Shown here: in pieces, positions 25,992 through 34,528 of the stretch
Numbering within the stretch: the stretch's first letter is position 1
How the letters are laid out: every line of letters starts with the position of its first letter
Origin: a virus
Direction: 5' to 3' (one strand)
Virus record (IMG/VR): IMGVR_UViG_3300032093_000065
Coordinates: 1 to 64,000 of that record
Length of the DNA stretch: 64,000 bases
Made by a program: the position numbers and the translations under genes
The notes under the pieces: generated by a model
The model's input: the letters and a program-made list of their open reading frames with translations, nothing else
What the model was told of the DNA's origin: nothing
The model's database searches: none

Positions 25992-26693
25992 CTACTGTCC
26001 TTTCTCTCCCTCAGGGTTATATCCGTGCTTTTCACGCCAGTTACTTATGCTAACAGGAAAAACAGGCTCGGCAAGCTTGAGTAGAGCTTTAGCGTACTGC
26101 CGTATTTCCCATTGGGCATCAGAACCTAGCCTAAGTTTAAGGAAGTGCAATAGAGATCGCAAGTTGCATGAAGCCCACATAGCGCTATACATGCCTACGG
26201 GTAAAACAGACCTAGCTAATTCCTTAGCTAGCCCTCCAGCTATAAGTTTTTTATAACTTACAACAGACATGACGTAAGAATTTATAATCACATCTGTCAG
26301 CTCCTGGTTCTCGAAAGATTCTCCAGAAGCCTGCTTGTTTACCTTAGCCTGTCTCCTAAGCTCTTTAGGCACATAGCATTCAATGTCTATATCTTTACCG
26401 CCTTCCAAATACCTCATGCTCCATTCATTATAAGACCATCCAACTCTATGCCTGTGCCACTCCCTAAAAACAAATATGGGAGCTTTTATTTCAAAAGTGA
26501 GAATGTTGTGCTCCATGGGTGTTCCATGGTCGTGGTCTGCCAAATAAGCTATTAGCTTTTTGTCTCTTTCAGAAACTTCATCAACTCTTTTTGCGTAAGA
26601 TACTCTAGCTGAGTTTACTACGCTCAAGTCTCCGCCTGTCTTTTGAATAAGCCTTACTTCTGAAACACCGTCTCCCAAAGGATCAATCGTCAT
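25992..26693 (-). CDS. thyX: Flavin-dependent thymidylate synthase ThyX
   Basis: 233 residues. The ThyX signature RHRVGWSYNEWSMRY is present after FVFREWHR; VNSARVSYAKR, DHGTPMEHNILTFEIKAP and a C-terminal SLLHFLKLRLGSDAQWEIRQ are all family features. It makes dTMP from dUMP using methylene-tetrahydrofolate, FAD and NADPH, typically as a tetramer. With the dCTP deaminase at 34 kb it forms a dCTP-to-dTMP route for phage DNA synthesis. Starts within the last 4 nt of the upstream gene. Confidence 0.92.
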   Translation of the reverse strand: MTIDPLGDGVSEVRLIQKTGGDLSVVNSARVSYAKRVDEVSERDKKLIAYLADHDHGTPMEHNILTFEIKAPIFVFREWHRHRVGWSYNEWSMRYLEGGKDIDIECYVPKELRRQAKVNKQASGESFENQELTDVIINSYVMSVVSYKKLIAGGLAKELARSVLPVGMYSAMWASCNLRSLLHFLKLRLGSDAQWEIRQYAKALLKLAEPVFPVSISNWREKHGYNPEGEKGQ

Positions 26694-27604
26694 AACACTT
26701 CCTTTCTTGACATCTCACGTCCTGTTGTGTCTTCGTACCTTACGCAGTTTAAACACTTGTCAGAAGAAGAACTTGGGCTAAACAAAGAATCTGAACCGCA
26801 ATAACCACAAACATCAACAACATAAGTCTCACCGTGTGTTGCCGCCGAGCACCTGTCCTTTCCCATCCAGCAGTTATAGCAAGGAAGTTTAGCCTCAGGT
26901 TGCGATATCGGGCAGTTAAACCCAATACGCTTCCTTAGCTTTATTAGGTTTTTATTCCAGTTCTTCATGGCAGAAGACACAACAACTTCAGAAAAAGAAG
27001 GCTTGTTGTCTCTAGCCAACTCTGGAGAAAACCACCCCGCAAACCTCATCCAGAACAATTCCCTTTCATCTTTAAAAGGAGTTTTCTTGTAAGGAGCAGA
27101 AAATCCTAAAGCTTTTGAAATGCCTTTTAGGTACTTAAGCCCCAAAAACTTTTCAATAGTTTTGCCGGCTGCTGGGCCTGTCAAAACAAATAGAGTGTAA
27201 ATGCAGCCCCTGTTGCGCGTGTGCCTAGAAGAAGGATTCAACAAGAAAGGTCTGCAGCTCTTAACTTGGACAACTCCCCATCCTGAGTGCGTCATTGAAA
27301 TAGTGGAGCACACAGGGACACCTTGTTTCAACAAAGGTATATTCCCCGCAATCCTCCAAGCTGTTTCACCGACTTCGTTATCCGTAACTAAGCCGCCTTT
27401 CAAGTGGCTTATCGAATCAACGATGACTTGGTCCGACAAGCCCGCAGGTAAACACTTGCGAACTTGTCGGACCAGATCAAAGAACTCCCTAGACGAAGAG
27501 TCTTCCTGGAAGTATCCAGAAAAGGCAGCCTTTAGACATTTAGCTCTGGTAATAGCGTCAGAAATGTCAAAGTAGACTCCTTTAGGAAGCTCTCCTAAAC
27601 TCAT
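26690..27604 (-). CDS. Hypothetical protein with C-terminal zinc ribbon
   Basis: 304 residues. The C-terminal third has CYNCWMGKDRC, VCGYCGSD and KCLNCVRYED, three Cys pairs that can form one or two zinc sites. The N-terminal two thirds are mixed alpha/beta (SDQVIVDSISHLKGGLVTDN) without a recognised motif. The ATG overlaps the stop of the upstream H1-like gene (ATGA). A DNA- or RNA-binding role is possible. Confidence 0.65.
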   Translation of the reverse strand: MSLGELPKGVYFDISDAITRAKCLKAAFSGYFQEDSSSREFFDLVRQVRKCLPAGLSDQVIVDSISHLKGGLVTDNEVGETAWRIAGNIPLLKQGVPVCSTISMTHSGWGVVQVKSCRPFLLNPSSRHTRNRGCIYTLFVLTGPAAGKTIEKFLGLKYLKGISKALGFSAPYKKTPFKDERELFWMRFAGWFSPELARDNKPSFSEVVVSSAMKNWNKNLIKLRKRIGFNCPISQPEAKLPCYNCWMGKDRCSAATHGETYVVDVCGYCGSDSLFSPSSSSDKCLNCVRYEDTTGREMSRKEVL

Positions 27605-27813
27605 CGTTTGGTAGCCGCCTTGGCCTTACTGGCCATCTTAGTATTGGTAGACTTGGCGCGAGTCTTTGTAGTCGCCTTGCTTGTTGTAGCTTTAGCCGGC
27701 TTAGACTTAGCCTTAGTCTTAGCAGGCATAGTAGCCTTGGCCTTGCTGGCGCAGACAGGCTTTGTTTTATTGACAATCTTAGTCATAACCGTATCCATCT
27801 TAGCATTCTTCAT
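27601..27813 (-). CDS. Histone H1-like Lys/Ala/Thr-rich basic protein
   Basis: 70 residues, dominated by Lys, Ala and Thr repeats (KAKATMPAKTKAKSKPAKA, TTSKATTKTRAKS) with few hydrophobic residues. This resembles bacterial H1-like proteins (for example Chlamydia Hc1 and Bordetella BpH1 tails) that bind DNA without sequence preference. It could condense phage DNA or bind the host nucleoid. The other frame over this stretch is Leu/Arg-rich and less credible. Confidence 0.65.
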   Translation of the reverse strand: MKNAKMDTVMTKIVNKTKPVCASKAKATMPAKTKAKSKPAKATTSKATTKTRAKSTNTKMASKAKAATKR

Positions 27814-27870
27814 ATTAACCCTTTTCTGATGCCTTCGTTAAAAACCTAAATAGCGATAGAAGGCGTAACG

Positions 27871-28590
27871 CTACTTAGTGGTCTGATTTGGAGTAAAGCC
27901 TTTTCCTATGGGCCTCTCGGTTTTACTCGCTCCTCTCCTTTGAGCAGCAGATTCTTTTCCAAAAGAGTCTGCGTTTATAGCCACTCCTTCCTTGGTGTGT
28001 CTAAGTTTAAGATCGTTTTGAGCCAGGAGTATGCCCAAAGCCACATCTCCACCGCAGTGTTTTAACTCCTTTATAGGCCAATCGTAAGTTCTTAAAACAT
28101 CGGTTCTAATGCACCACCATCCTCCAGTAGCGAATCTAGGAAACTGAGGAATAGGCTTACCTCTATACCAAGGTTGAGTTTCACACCAAGCCCTTTGATC
28201 TGCGCCGTACTTTATACCGTAGACAGATCCCAGCATGTCGCAGCTTTCCATGTCTTTTTCAATACTAGAAAGCCACAAAGGCAAGTTGTCGGCTTTGATG
28301 TAGCTGTCATCATCAAACCACATTAGGTAATCAGTTGTTATTGGTTTGCTGTAAAACAGCTCACGCATCATTGGATACTTAAATATTTGTGGGTTTGCCT
28401 CCCTGGTGGTTATTGAATCTCTTCTAGACAATACGTAATTTGAAGTCTCGTCGCAGACTTCGTTTAAGCCTACGCGAAGTTCTATAAGACCTAGCTCGTT
28501 CAACTTGAAAAGAGGTTCCAAGCATCTGCGAGCTAGATCTGGGTAGTCACCATATAAGAGGGCGCAGACTGTAAACTTAATATCAGCCAT
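27871..28590 (-). CDS. GT-A fold glycosyltransferase
   Basis: 239 residues from the ATG at 28590 (MADIKFTVCALLYGDYPDLA). The metal-binding motif is DYLMWFDDDSYIKADNLPLW; FATGGWWCIRTDVL and KHCGGDVALGILL are the acceptor-side motifs of GT2/GT27-type enzymes. It overlaps the preceding gene end by 8 nt. It is about 12 kb from the other three glycosyltransferases, so it may act on another acceptor. Confidence 0.75.
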   Translation of the reverse strand: MADIKFTVCALLYGDYPDLARRCLEPLFKLNELGLIELRVGLNEVCDETSNYVLSRRDSITTREANPQIFKYPMMRELFYSKPITTDYLMWFDDDSYIKADNLPLWLSSIEKDMESCDMLGSVYGIKYGADQRAWCETQPWYRGKPIPQFPRFATGGWWCIRTDVLRTYDWPIKELKHCGGDVALGILLAQNDLKLRHTKEGVAINADSFGKESAAQRRGASKTERPIGKGFTPNQTTK

Positions 28591-29485
28591 CTTTGTTCTT
28601 TTCTTTCTTTTCAGATACAAGCCTGTCGTAAGATTGCTTGAACTGAGGAATGAATTCTGCGCATTGCCGCTTTATAGTGTCTAGGGTGTCCTGGCACAAC
28701 GTCAAGCCTTCAAACACTTCTTTCCTAGCTGATTCTCCGCTAGTGTCTGCCAAGCCTACACAGGCGTTTCCTACCAGCTCGACCATCTTGTCGCTAAACT
28801 TGCAAGCTGCCTGGTACAACTTTTTCAAAGTTTTAGGGACATCCATAGATATTTCTGAGTCGCCTGAAGGCGGATGAGAGACTGACTGAGTTGAAGGCTC
28901 AGGCTGGTCTTCTATGTCTTGCTGTGTTTCTATTACTACCACTCCAGTCGATTCAGATTCTTTTGGAGTGTCTTCAGTAATAAAACTGCTTTCGTCAGGA
29001 TTGATGGTTATGTTGTTTGAAGCCATCAATTCTTGCAGTTTCCTTACTGACATCTTTTTTTCTACTGCTTCAGCAATCAAATTTTCTCTAGTCTGATCGT
29101 CCACGTGGACTAAAAGATTGAAATGACTCCAGCTCAAGCTGAAGTCGTTGTCTGAAAAGAATTCCATCAAATCTTGAAACTTAGCTATGTCTTCGTACAT
29201 CTCGTAGAAAGAACATAGTTTGTAAGCGTAGCTGATACTGATTTCCAAAGCCTGAGCTAGAGTTGGCACAGCGTTTTTGCCGTAGTCCACTTTCTCTTTA
29301 CCGTCAAGACTTAAGCCATTCTTTACCAGGTGTATTGTCTTGCCCCTGGCGCGGTGAAACCTAAGGCTGTTCTTAAAGTGAGTGTTGCTAGCTTCGACTT
29401 CGCTGTAGTACACCTCTTTGAGCGGAGTGTTCATCATTGAGAAAGCTTGTTCCGTGCCTGATACAATTTGAACCTCTGACATCAC
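28583..29485 (-). CDS. DUF1016 N-terminal-like DNA-binding protein
   Basis: 300 residues. The region SLSWSHFNLLVHVDDQTREN followed by EAVEKKMSVRKLQELM closely follows the DUF1016_N pattern (helix-turn-helix part of YhcG-type proteins); the upstream ALEISISYAYKLCSFYEMY fits too. The PDDEXK nuclease half of YhcG is absent. In its place are an acidic Ser/Pro linker and a C-terminal helical region. Likely a regulator or DNA-binding adaptor (inference). Confidence 0.55.
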   Translation of the reverse strand: MMSEVQIVSGTEQAFSMMNTPLKEVYYSEVEASNTHFKNSLRFHRARGKTIHLVKNGLSLDGKEKVDYGKNAVPTLAQALEISISYAYKLCSFYEMYEDIAKFQDLMEFFSDNDFSLSWSHFNLLVHVDDQTRENLIAEAVEKKMSVRKLQELMASNNITINPDESSFITEDTPKESESTGVVVIETQQDIEDQPEPSTQSVSHPPSGDSEISMDVPKTLKKLYQAACKFSDKMVELVGNACVGLADTSGESARKEVFEGLTLCQDTLDTIKRQCAEFIPQFKQSYDRLVSEKKEKNKDG

Positions 29486-30627
29486 AACCTCATCTTTCCT
29501 GAAAGAAGCCTAAACGAAGACTGCTCAAGGTGATCCCTGACAGTCAGACTGTTACTGCCGTTATTCCCTTCGGCAAGTAACGCGATAAAAACATCCAAAG
29601 CCGTCTTTGAGTTTATATCAATTTTGTTTTCCAAATTGAAAGTTCTCAAAGACCCGTCACCCGACTGAGAATACATGAACCTTTGTAAAACCCTCCTGGA
29701 AGTGGAACCGTTAACCTTGTTTACTGCCATCTTTCTTTTAAACTCAGAAGCCCAGTTTTCTAAGTTTATGGTTCCCTCTGAAATAGGCAGTCTGGAACAA
29801 TACAGGGAAGACAACATGTCTGCAACCTTAGTTTCTGTTATTTCAAGTCTTTTAACTTGAACAGATTTTAAGAGGCTGCTCAGTCTAGCTGAGAAATCTT
29901 TTCCTTTATGATCCAAGCACCAAGAGTTAGTGTATGGAACCATGGTGCTGCCGATATTACCAAAAGACATAAACAGAGTTACTTTTACAGAGCTGTCTCC
30001 GCTCTCGCTGTTTGAGAACAGTAGGCCTACGCGAACAGGGGATAGAACATCGCTGTGACCTAGAGAGTCAAGGGTCATAGGTTCGCAAAAAGCAAACCTA
30101 GCCTGCATCTTTCTTCCGCTTATTGAACTTCTGAAAAAGGTATAAGACTCACCGAAACTTTTAAAGACTTTTTCTATTTTTTCAAGAAGCTCAAAGTTTG
30201 GGAGTCTTTGGTATCTTGGCCCCACCAAACAGTCCAGTGTACCTGTCTGATTGTTCTTTATTGCTTTTTTACCTAAAAGATGAGTATTGAAGCGCCTTCT
30301 TACAAAAGTGTTATACAAGACGCACGCGTCATAGTCAGAATAAGCCTCATTAAACTTTTTGTTTGTTGAGCTGTTCACTGACATATTGCTTACTACGGTG
30401 TACAAGCCATTACACAAGAATCCACAAGCCTGCCTTAAGGCTTGCCAGCTGAGCTTGTACCCTCCGCTTATTGTTTTAAACCTGTCGTTAAGAGCCAACT
30501 GAGACGCATTGTCTACCGGAAACACTAGAGTGTTTTTTTCAATATTACTCAAATGATCTTTAAATAGCTTGTGCTGGCTTTCGCTAAAGTGAATTGTTTT
30601 TAGATCAGAAGCTATTTTTGACAGCAT
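29482..30627 (-). CDS. DUF932/phage-plasmid-like protein (tentative)
   Basis: 381 residues. The pattern LSWQALRQACGFLCNGLY followed by LVGPRYQRLPNFELLEKIEK and a long beta-rich middle resembles the DUF932 family of phage and plasmid proteins of unknown function. The start overlaps the stop of the next gene by 4 nt. Situated at the low-coordinate end of the replication block. Confidence 0.5.
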   Translation of the reverse strand: MLSKIASDLKTIHFSESQHKLFKDHLSNIEKNTLVFPVDNASQLALNDRFKTISGGYKLSWQALRQACGFLCNGLYTVVSNMSVNSSTNKKFNEAYSDYDACVLYNTFVRRRFNTHLLGKKAIKNNQTGTLDCLVGPRYQRLPNFELLEKIEKVFKSFGESYTFFRSSISGRKMQARFAFCEPMTLDSLGHSDVLSPVRVGLLFSNSESGDSSVKVTLFMSFGNIGSTMVPYTNSWCLDHKGKDFSARLSSLLKSVQVKRLEITETKVADMLSSLYCSRLPISEGTINLENWASEFKRKMAVNKVNGSTSRRVLQRFMYSQSGDGSLRTFNLENKIDINSKTALDVFIALLAEGNNGSNSLTVRDHLEQSSFRLLSGKMRL

Positions 30628-30636
30628 GGCTTATAC

Positions 30637-31155
30637 TCACAAGCTGGGAAACTCCCAAGAAATAGTTTCTAGCAGTTGAGTAAACGGCTCTATTACAAAC
30701 GGCATCTCTTCTTTTGACAATCTTTTTTTTATCCAAAAACCATTTGGTGTCTTATCGTCAAGAGTAGGCATTCTGTGAATGCAACAAACTCCAAATCTCG
30801 GCCAGGTAAAAACACAACCAGTGACCCTGGAGTCATACTCTGGTTTCAAGCTGTCTATCTCTACCCATCCTTCAAAGCATGGAGTTTTTGTAAACCTGTT
30901 TTTAAGTTCTCCGAAGATATCCCTCTGGTATTGAACTTTTCTTCTGCCGATAAAAATAGGGAAGCTTTGAAATTTGGTAACAAACCACAACAAACTTGGT
31001 TTTGACCCTGTTTCTGATTTGCACATTGAAACAAGCATTCCGTAGGAAGGAGCTCCTACGGAATGCTTTAATATCGTCTTTATGACGGTCTCGTCAGTGT
31101 CGAACGATTCATCTGAAGCGTTTCCAACATTCAAGACTTCGTCATAAAAACTCAT
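30637..31155 (-). CDS. Hypothetical protein (172 aa)
   Basis: Globular alpha/beta protein (SLLWFVTKFQSFPIFIGRRK, CVFTWPRFGVCCIHRM). It begins 2 nt after the RecA-like stop and is probably cotranscribed. Not recognised. Confidence 0.6.
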   Translation of the reverse strand: MSFYDEVLNVGNASDESFDTDETVIKTILKHSVGAPSYGMLVSMCKSETGSKPSLLWFVTKFQSFPIFIGRRKVQYQRDIFGELKNRFTKTPCFEGWVEIDSLKPEYDSRVTGCVFTWPRFGVCCIHRMPTLDDKTPNGFWIKKRLSKEEMPFVIEPFTQLLETISWEFPSL

Positions 31156-31157
31156 TG

Positions 31158-32453
31158 TTATTCCTCTTCTACAACGTTTGAGAAACCGCCAGGCATACTA
31201 ATCTCACCAGTTTCAGGATTAGTAGACAAAGCTTCTTGGATCTGATCTTTGTATGGAACGCCCATTTCAAACGGTCTTCTGGGGCATACTCCAAATACCT
31301 TGTCTAGTTCTTTGACTAGCTCAGGAGATTCAGAAATAGCCTTGCCTACTTCGTGCCAAGATCCTTTGGATATACCAAGAACCGGACAGTCAGCAGTCCT
31401 TCGCGTCTTGTCTATGTTTTCAATAGAGCAAGCGTTGTGGACAGCCTTTCTTTGCCAAGCTTCTTGGAAAGAATCAAACAAGGCCACCGTAGCGTCGTGC
31501 CAATCCCACATAGAAGTTTGAACCAGGTTTTCATCTTTGGTCCAAAGAAGCTTTACTTCTATGTACCTCCTGTCTCCAGCTGAAGACAGGCTGTTCTTGT
31601 CGCTGTGGATTCTGATCAGTCTTCCTTGCTCACTCTTTGTGTGAATGTCCGCTTTTCTAGCCATCCTAAGAATGAACGTAGAAGTAAATCCAAGACTAGC
31701 TCCTCCAGGAACTCTTCTGATAATAGGCTTGCCTGGAGAATGCTCTTCTTTCATATGGTTAATACCTATGAAAGAAATGGGCCAGTACTGCATCTTTGGG
31801 AAGAATACTTTTACCCACATGTTCAAGTTCTTGGCGATGTTACTAAAAGTAGGAGTAGCATAGCCGTTCTTCCACGTATCGTCTGTCTCACTTTTTGTAG
31901 TGGCTGCTGTGATGCTATCGACTCCTAGAGCCATAGGCATCTCCATACCTCCCCTACAATCGTAGTGAGCCTCCGCAGCTTTTACGTACTCACTGCACAT
32001 CTTTTGCCAAGATTCTACAGTCAAACAAGAGTGGCTTTTAAAAGGCAAAGGAGCCTTTATAAAAGATTCCCTGAAATCTGGAGAATCCTTAGCCTCTACT
32101 TGAATATGACCAAAAAGCCCGTGAGGCATACCTGGGTCAAACTTAACTATCTTGCTGCCGTTGTATATGTGCCATCTATACATTTCATAAAGAAGAGCTG
32201 TTTTACAACTTTCAGGTATGCCTATAATTTCTGTCATTCTTGAGTACGGAAAAACGCTGTTGCAGAATAAGTACCTCAGACTGATCGCGTCTAGAGGTGC
32301 TCCAATGATAACCTTTGTGCTATCGTCACAAAGATAATCATTGCCCGGGCCATTCTCGACTTGCCTCATATTCAGCACTTGCTGAAAAAAGGAGTCTGGG
32401 CCTGTCTTGACTGCAGGCCTGGCGTCTTCAACAACAGCTTTCTTCCTACCCAT
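31158..32453 (-). CDS. RecA/UvsX-type recombinase with altered Walker A
   Basis: 431 residues from the ATG at 32453 (MGRKKAVVEDARPAVK), chosen because CAGGAG lies just upstream; a longer frame runs back through regulatory hairpins. The P-loop is GIPESCKTALL, with Cys where RecA has Gly (GPESSGKT); T4 UvsX has Phe at this place, so departure from Gly is tolerated. MALGVDSITAATTKS is the Walker B-like strand; WPISFIGINHMKEEH and RRVPGGASLGFTSTFILRM follow as in the L1/L2 region. It should form filaments on ssDNA. It is downstream of a candidate ssDNA-binding protein and a structured leader. Confidence 0.7.
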   Translation of the reverse strand: MGRKKAVVEDARPAVKTGPDSFFQQVLNMRQVENGPGNDYLCDDSTKVIIGAPLDAISLRYLFCNSVFPYSRMTEIIGIPESCKTALLYEMYRWHIYNGSKIVKFDPGMPHGLFGHIQVEAKDSPDFRESFIKAPLPFKSHSCLTVESWQKMCSEYVKAAEAHYDCRGGMEMPMALGVDSITAATTKSETDDTWKNGYATPTFSNIAKNLNMWVKVFFPKMQYWPISFIGINHMKEEHSPGKPIIRRVPGGASLGFTSTFILRMARKADIHTKSEQGRLIRIHSDKNSLSSAGDRRYIEVKLLWTKDENLVQTSMWDWHDATVALFDSFQEAWQRKAVHNACSIENIDKTRRTADCPVLGISKGSWHEVGKAISESPELVKELDKVFGVCPRRPFEMGVPYKDQIQEALSTNPETGEISMPGGFSNVVEEE

Positions 32454-32456
32454 GAC

Positions 32457-32605
32457 ATCAATCTCCTGATTAAAAACTAAACAAACAAAGAAATAAAAAA
32501 GTGACAAAAAATGCGCGTACGTAAAAATACGCGCATTTAAAACAAACGAACGTGCAACAGGAGATTGATAAAACAAACGCCTGTTGCACGTTTGCTTTAT
32601 CAATC
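32457..32605 (-). promoter_or_regulatory. Candidate RNA switch in the recA-like leader
   Basis: Written in RNA order (decreasing coordinates), segments 32605-32589, 32590-32580, 32579-32563 and 32561-32551 can pair 1:3 (17 positions, one mismatch) or 2:4 (11 perfect pairs), and the two are mutually exclusive. Segment 1 overlaps the last codons and stop of the upstream gene. In addition, 32569-32558 is a perfect 12-nt complement of the Shine-Dalgarno region of the recA-like gene (32468-32457). These facts are read directly; regulation is inferred. Confidence 0.5.
32504..32538 (-). terminator. Rho-independent terminator between ssDNA-binding and RecA-like genes
   Basis: 11-bp stem (32509-32519 with 32528-32538), 8-nt loop and six T on the minus strand. 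It lies after the alternative hairpins, in the position of an attenuator. Confidence 0.7.
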
Positions 32606-33943
32606 TTCTGAAGGATTAGGTAACCGTGACTTTACAGCCTTACGGGCGTTCTGGATGTTTTGCCAAACTTTGTTATTAGCATCATTAGTAGCTTCTTCAG
32701 GAACAAACTCGCCAGACGTGGGAGGACTAATAGCCTCACTAGAGATTGTCTTGGCTGGAGTAAGAGAAAAAGACTTTAAAGCAGGCTTGGCAAAAGCAGG
32801 CGCTGGAGGCGCTTCAGCCACGACAGCAGCAGGCACAGCCACATCAGCCCAAGAAGGTTCAGGAGCTGAAATAGACGTAACTTTAGTCTTACCCAGCTGC
32901 TGCAACCCTTCTGCCCTGATCTTTGGATTCAGGTACTGCCCGTAACGGTCATCCAGAGCATACACCAGCAAAGAAGGGTAGCCTGAATAAAGGTCTTGAA
33001 CAAGCAAAACCTGCTCCTCATTGCTCATGATGTTTACACAAGAAGACCAGTCTTTGATCTTCTGTGTAACAGCTTCAGCAACGGAAGACAAATCTGCGGA
33101 GAAACCTTTGTACTCCTTTTCAAGGAACACATCAAAACCTTTGATAGTCTTATCGTTGCGACCGGCTGCCTCCAGCATTCCTGGAGTAAACTGGTTTGTA
33201 CGCTTAAGACCTGCACGGCGAGGGTCTTGACCTTCCGTGAAGATAGTTACGTAGCTGCCTTCGTCTAGAGCTATGGGGTCGCCACATACGAAGTGAGCAG
33301 ACACATTACTGCTGTCTCCGCGATAATCAGTCCTTTCGTCCATGGCGCTTCTCAGGTTCTTATACACTGAGGGCTTTAAGAGCATGAACTGAGCACTGTC
33401 GTCTGGAGCCAAACCCTTAGGAGTTTGGAAGTCCTCACCCTTGTAGGACATCAACAGACACTGCACTAGCCAGCAAAGCTTGGGCTTTGCCGGAATAGCC
33501 GGAGAGTTGTAAGGCCCAGAAGGCAGAAGCAAACTAGCCCAACCCACAGAAAAAGGAAGACCTTTTTTGGTTCCCTCATCAGCAGCGCTGCGAATCATCA
33601 TGAGAGGATTGCTGCTAATGTCATAGAACCTATCATACGGGTCGTGCATAACCCAGGTTCTAGCCCTTTCACTCTTTGGGTCTTTGACAGACTCTGCTAC
33701 TTGAATAGGGAAAAACCACTGACCAAATTCATTCATGTTGGTCGGCAGTCGCCACGGATCAAGCATAGTTGGATTGTCAGGATTAACGCCTGGAAGAATC
33801 CTGATCACAGTAGACTGATTCATTGGCGGGCTGTACAGCTTTCCAGCACCCGGCTTAAGAATCATGTTGAGATACTTTCCGTCACCTCCAGAAAGATTGG
33901 CGCTGACAGAATTAACAGAGATACGGCGAGAGCTACCTTGCAT
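32600..33943 (-). CDS. Candidate single-stranded DNA-binding protein
   Basis: 447 residues from the ATG at 33943 (MQGSSRRISVNSVSANL), preceded by AAAGGA. The N-terminal region (YLNMILKPGAGKLYSPPMNQ, then RILPGVNPDNP) and large beta-rich middle with few Cys resemble the gp32-type/phage SSB arrangement, but no OB-fold signature is certain. The C-terminal 120 residues are Ala/Pro/Ser-rich and disordered, ending acidic, as many SSB tails do. Its place directly before a RecA-like gene and after dCTP deaminase and polymerase supports the call. Confidence 0.5.
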   Translation of the reverse strand: MQGSSRRISVNSVSANLSGGDGKYLNMILKPGAGKLYSPPMNQSTVIRILPGVNPDNPTMLDPWRLPTNMNEFGQWFFPIQVAESVKDPKSERARTWVMHDPYDRFYDISSNPLMMIRSAADEGTKKGLPFSVGWASLLLPSGPYNSPAIPAKPKLCWLVQCLLMSYKGEDFQTPKGLAPDDSAQFMLLKPSVYKNLRSAMDERTDYRGDSSNVSAHFVCGDPIALDEGSYVTIFTEGQDPRRAGLKRTNQFTPGMLEAAGRNDKTIKGFDVFLEKEYKGFSADLSSVAEAVTQKIKDWSSCVNIMSNEEQVLLVQDLYSGYPSLLVYALDDRYGQYLNPKIRAEGLQQLGKTKVTSISAPEPSWADVAVPAAVVAEAPPAPAFAKPALKSFSLTPAKTISSEAISPPTSGEFVPEEATNDANNKVWQNIQNARKAVKSRLPNPSED

Positions 33944-34006
33944 GACAGTCCTTTCAAACTTGAAATTAAAAACGCCAAACGGCAAATGCCTAGCGGCATC
34001 GATATA

Positions 34007-34528
34007 CTACGCGTAGTCTTGGAAAAGGCAACTGGGAACTGCACCGTTTTGCCCTAAGTACCTGCCTGAGTAAGCACTTATTTTTCCAAAAGTTTTTTGA
34101 TAAGCTACCTGGCACACTTCTGTGCCGTGGTACACTTTCAACGGATGAACCACAGTTATCTCCAAAGTCCATTTACCGCGAAATCCGGTATCCCCGAATC
34201 CTGCAGTAATATGCACTTGCATACCCAGTCTGCCTATTGAACTTCTTCCTTCAATGTGCGGAACATGGTTTGGAGTTTCTGTGTATTCTTCTGTCTCTCC
34301 CAGATAAAGAACACCAGGGTTAAGGTAAAGTCCATCATCAGGAATAATCAACTCTTGGGTCTTGTTCTCCTTTCGCATATCTAGTGGGAAATTGTTGTAA
34401 ACCAGCAACCTCTTACCCAGCTTGAGGTTGTAGCTGTTGGGATTAACCTGTTTCATGTTGAATGGGGTTATAACAATATTTCCCATTTCAACTTCTTTTA
34501 TAATTTGATCTCCAGTCAAAATAGACAT
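34007..34528 (-). CDS. dcd: dCTP deaminase
   Basis: 173 residues. The family core EGRSSIGRLGMQVHITAG followed by FGDTGFRGKWTLEI is intact, with the catalytic Glu in LEI and Ser/Arg in RSSIGR. NPNSYNLKLGKRLLVY is the N-terminal signature. It converts dCTP to dUTP (trimer in known members). The start codon overlaps the polymerase stop (TGATG). With ThyX it supplies thymidylate. Confidence 0.92.
   Translation of the reverse strand: MSILTGDQIIKEVEMGNIVITPFNMKQVNPNSYNLKLGKRLLVYNNFPLDMRKENKTQELIIPDDGLYLNPGVLYLGETEEYTETPNHVPHIEGRSSIGRLGMQVHITAGFGDTGFRGKWTLEITVVHPLKVYHGTEVCQVAYQKTFGKISAYSGRYLGQNGAVPSCLFQDYA

Noticed and set aside
27582-27776. Minus-strand Leu/Arg-rich frame over the H1-like gene
   Set aside because: The H1-like frame has the better composition, ends in an ATGA overlap with the next gene and is the more credible one.
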